A stretch of 64,000 nucleotides of DNA from Gemmatimonadaceae bacterium (GTDB taxonomy: Bacteria; Gemmatimonadota; Gemmatimonadetes; Gemmatimonadales; Gemmatimonadaceae). The stretch is from NCBI GenBank assembly GCA_025358925.1, contig JANYHT010000015.1, forward strand, positions 32,230 through 96,229. Direction: 5' to 3'. Positions 63,946-64,000 of the stretch are shown here, one piece after another. A model generated the notes under the pieces. The model searched no databases. It saw only the letters and a list, made by a program, of their open reading frames with translations, and had not been told where the DNA came from. The position numbers were made by a program, and so were the translations under genes. The stretch's first letter is position 1, and each line of letters opens with the position of its first letter.

Positions 63946-64000
63946 CCCCTAACCCCTAACCCCTAACCCCTAACCCCTAACCCCTAACCCCTAACCCCTA
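63946..64000. repeat. Perfect CCCCTAA heptanucleotide array, runs off the right edge
   Basis: 55 bases, almost eight perfect units of CCCCTAA (TTAGGGG on the other strand), continuing to the last base of the window. It is the same family as the degenerate arrays but unmutated. The G-rich strand has runs of four G every seven bases and could form G-quadruplexes. It sits just upstream of the HD-domain gene start. Confidence 0.95.

Noticed and set aside
63946..64000. Telomere of a linear chromosome or eukaryotic contamination
   Set aside because: The flanking genes are plainly bacterial, and the same heptamer occurs degenerately at several interior places. It is better explained as a bacterial repeat family.

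Overview
The window is a stretch of bacterial chromosome that is moderately GC-rich and densely coding. It has no rRNA, tRNA, phage, transposase or CRISPR array that I can see. The content is best matched by the phylum Gemmatimonadota. Points in favour are a caa3-type oxidase with a lipoprotein CoxB fused to cytochrome c, long lipoproteins made of bacterial Ig-like (Big_2-type) repeats, a small secreted carboxypeptidase-regulatory plus TonB-plug protein without a barrel, and many 1- and 4-base gene overlaps. This is inference from gene content; no marker phylogeny was run.

Layout. 1-5.1 kb: a phasin-like protein with a histone-H1-like tail, a class III CoA-transferase, an ECF sigma/anti-sigma pair, and lpdA facing them across a terminator. 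5.2-7.8 kb: an MFS carrier and odhB (2-oxoglutarate dehydrogenase E2), probably one transcription unit with lpdA. 7.9-16.3 kb: an MDR oxidoreductase, a zinc-ribbon protein, an MscS-related TM-helix protein, gyrA, a threonine/serine dehydratase-like enzyme and a REC-GAF-GGDEF diguanylate cyclase. 16.3-19.1 kb: an orphan BlaI repressor with a perfect palindromic operator and a decayed BlaR1-like stub, a lysine/saccharopine dehydrogenase-family enzyme and the plug-only protein. 19.1-21.9 kb: a periplasmic binding lipoprotein translationally coupled to a chemoreceptor. 22.2-27.5 kb: coxB-coxA-coxC-coxD-ctaG, the terminal oxidase operon. 27.7-32.5 kb: an SRPBCC-like protein, a membrane protein, a lipoprotein, an HGSNAT-type acyltransferase and a PBP4-type DacB. 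32.6-43.7 kb: three paralogous Ig-repeat lipoproteins, two with a beta-propeller-like C-terminal half, and a cNMP-domain/aspartase fusion. 43.9-53.7 kb: a Tat-exported Ntn asparaginase, leuS with a coupled APC permease, and an RND adaptor/pump pair. 53.8-63.9 kb: a hybrid histidine kinase, kup, and a tightly overlapping convoy HD-domain protein, ECF sigma, anti-sigma, Spy-like protein, TolC, MacA-like adaptor and MacB-like permease.

The most unusual signal is not a gene. A family of degenerate heptanucleotide arrays (consensus TAGGGAT/C, read on either strand) occurs at six intergenic places, often in inverted pairs that can fold into 16-bp stems. At four genes the TAG stop codon is itself supplied by the array, and at one gene the array lies inside the likely coding N-terminus. 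The right edge of the window runs off in a perfect CCCCTAA array. Other points to follow are the cyclic-nucleotide-domain aspartase sitting in front of an Ig/propeller lipoprotein, the binding-protein/chemoreceptor pair, the sigma-controlled export operon whose ABC ATPase is absent, and the BlaI site with its BlaR1 remnant.
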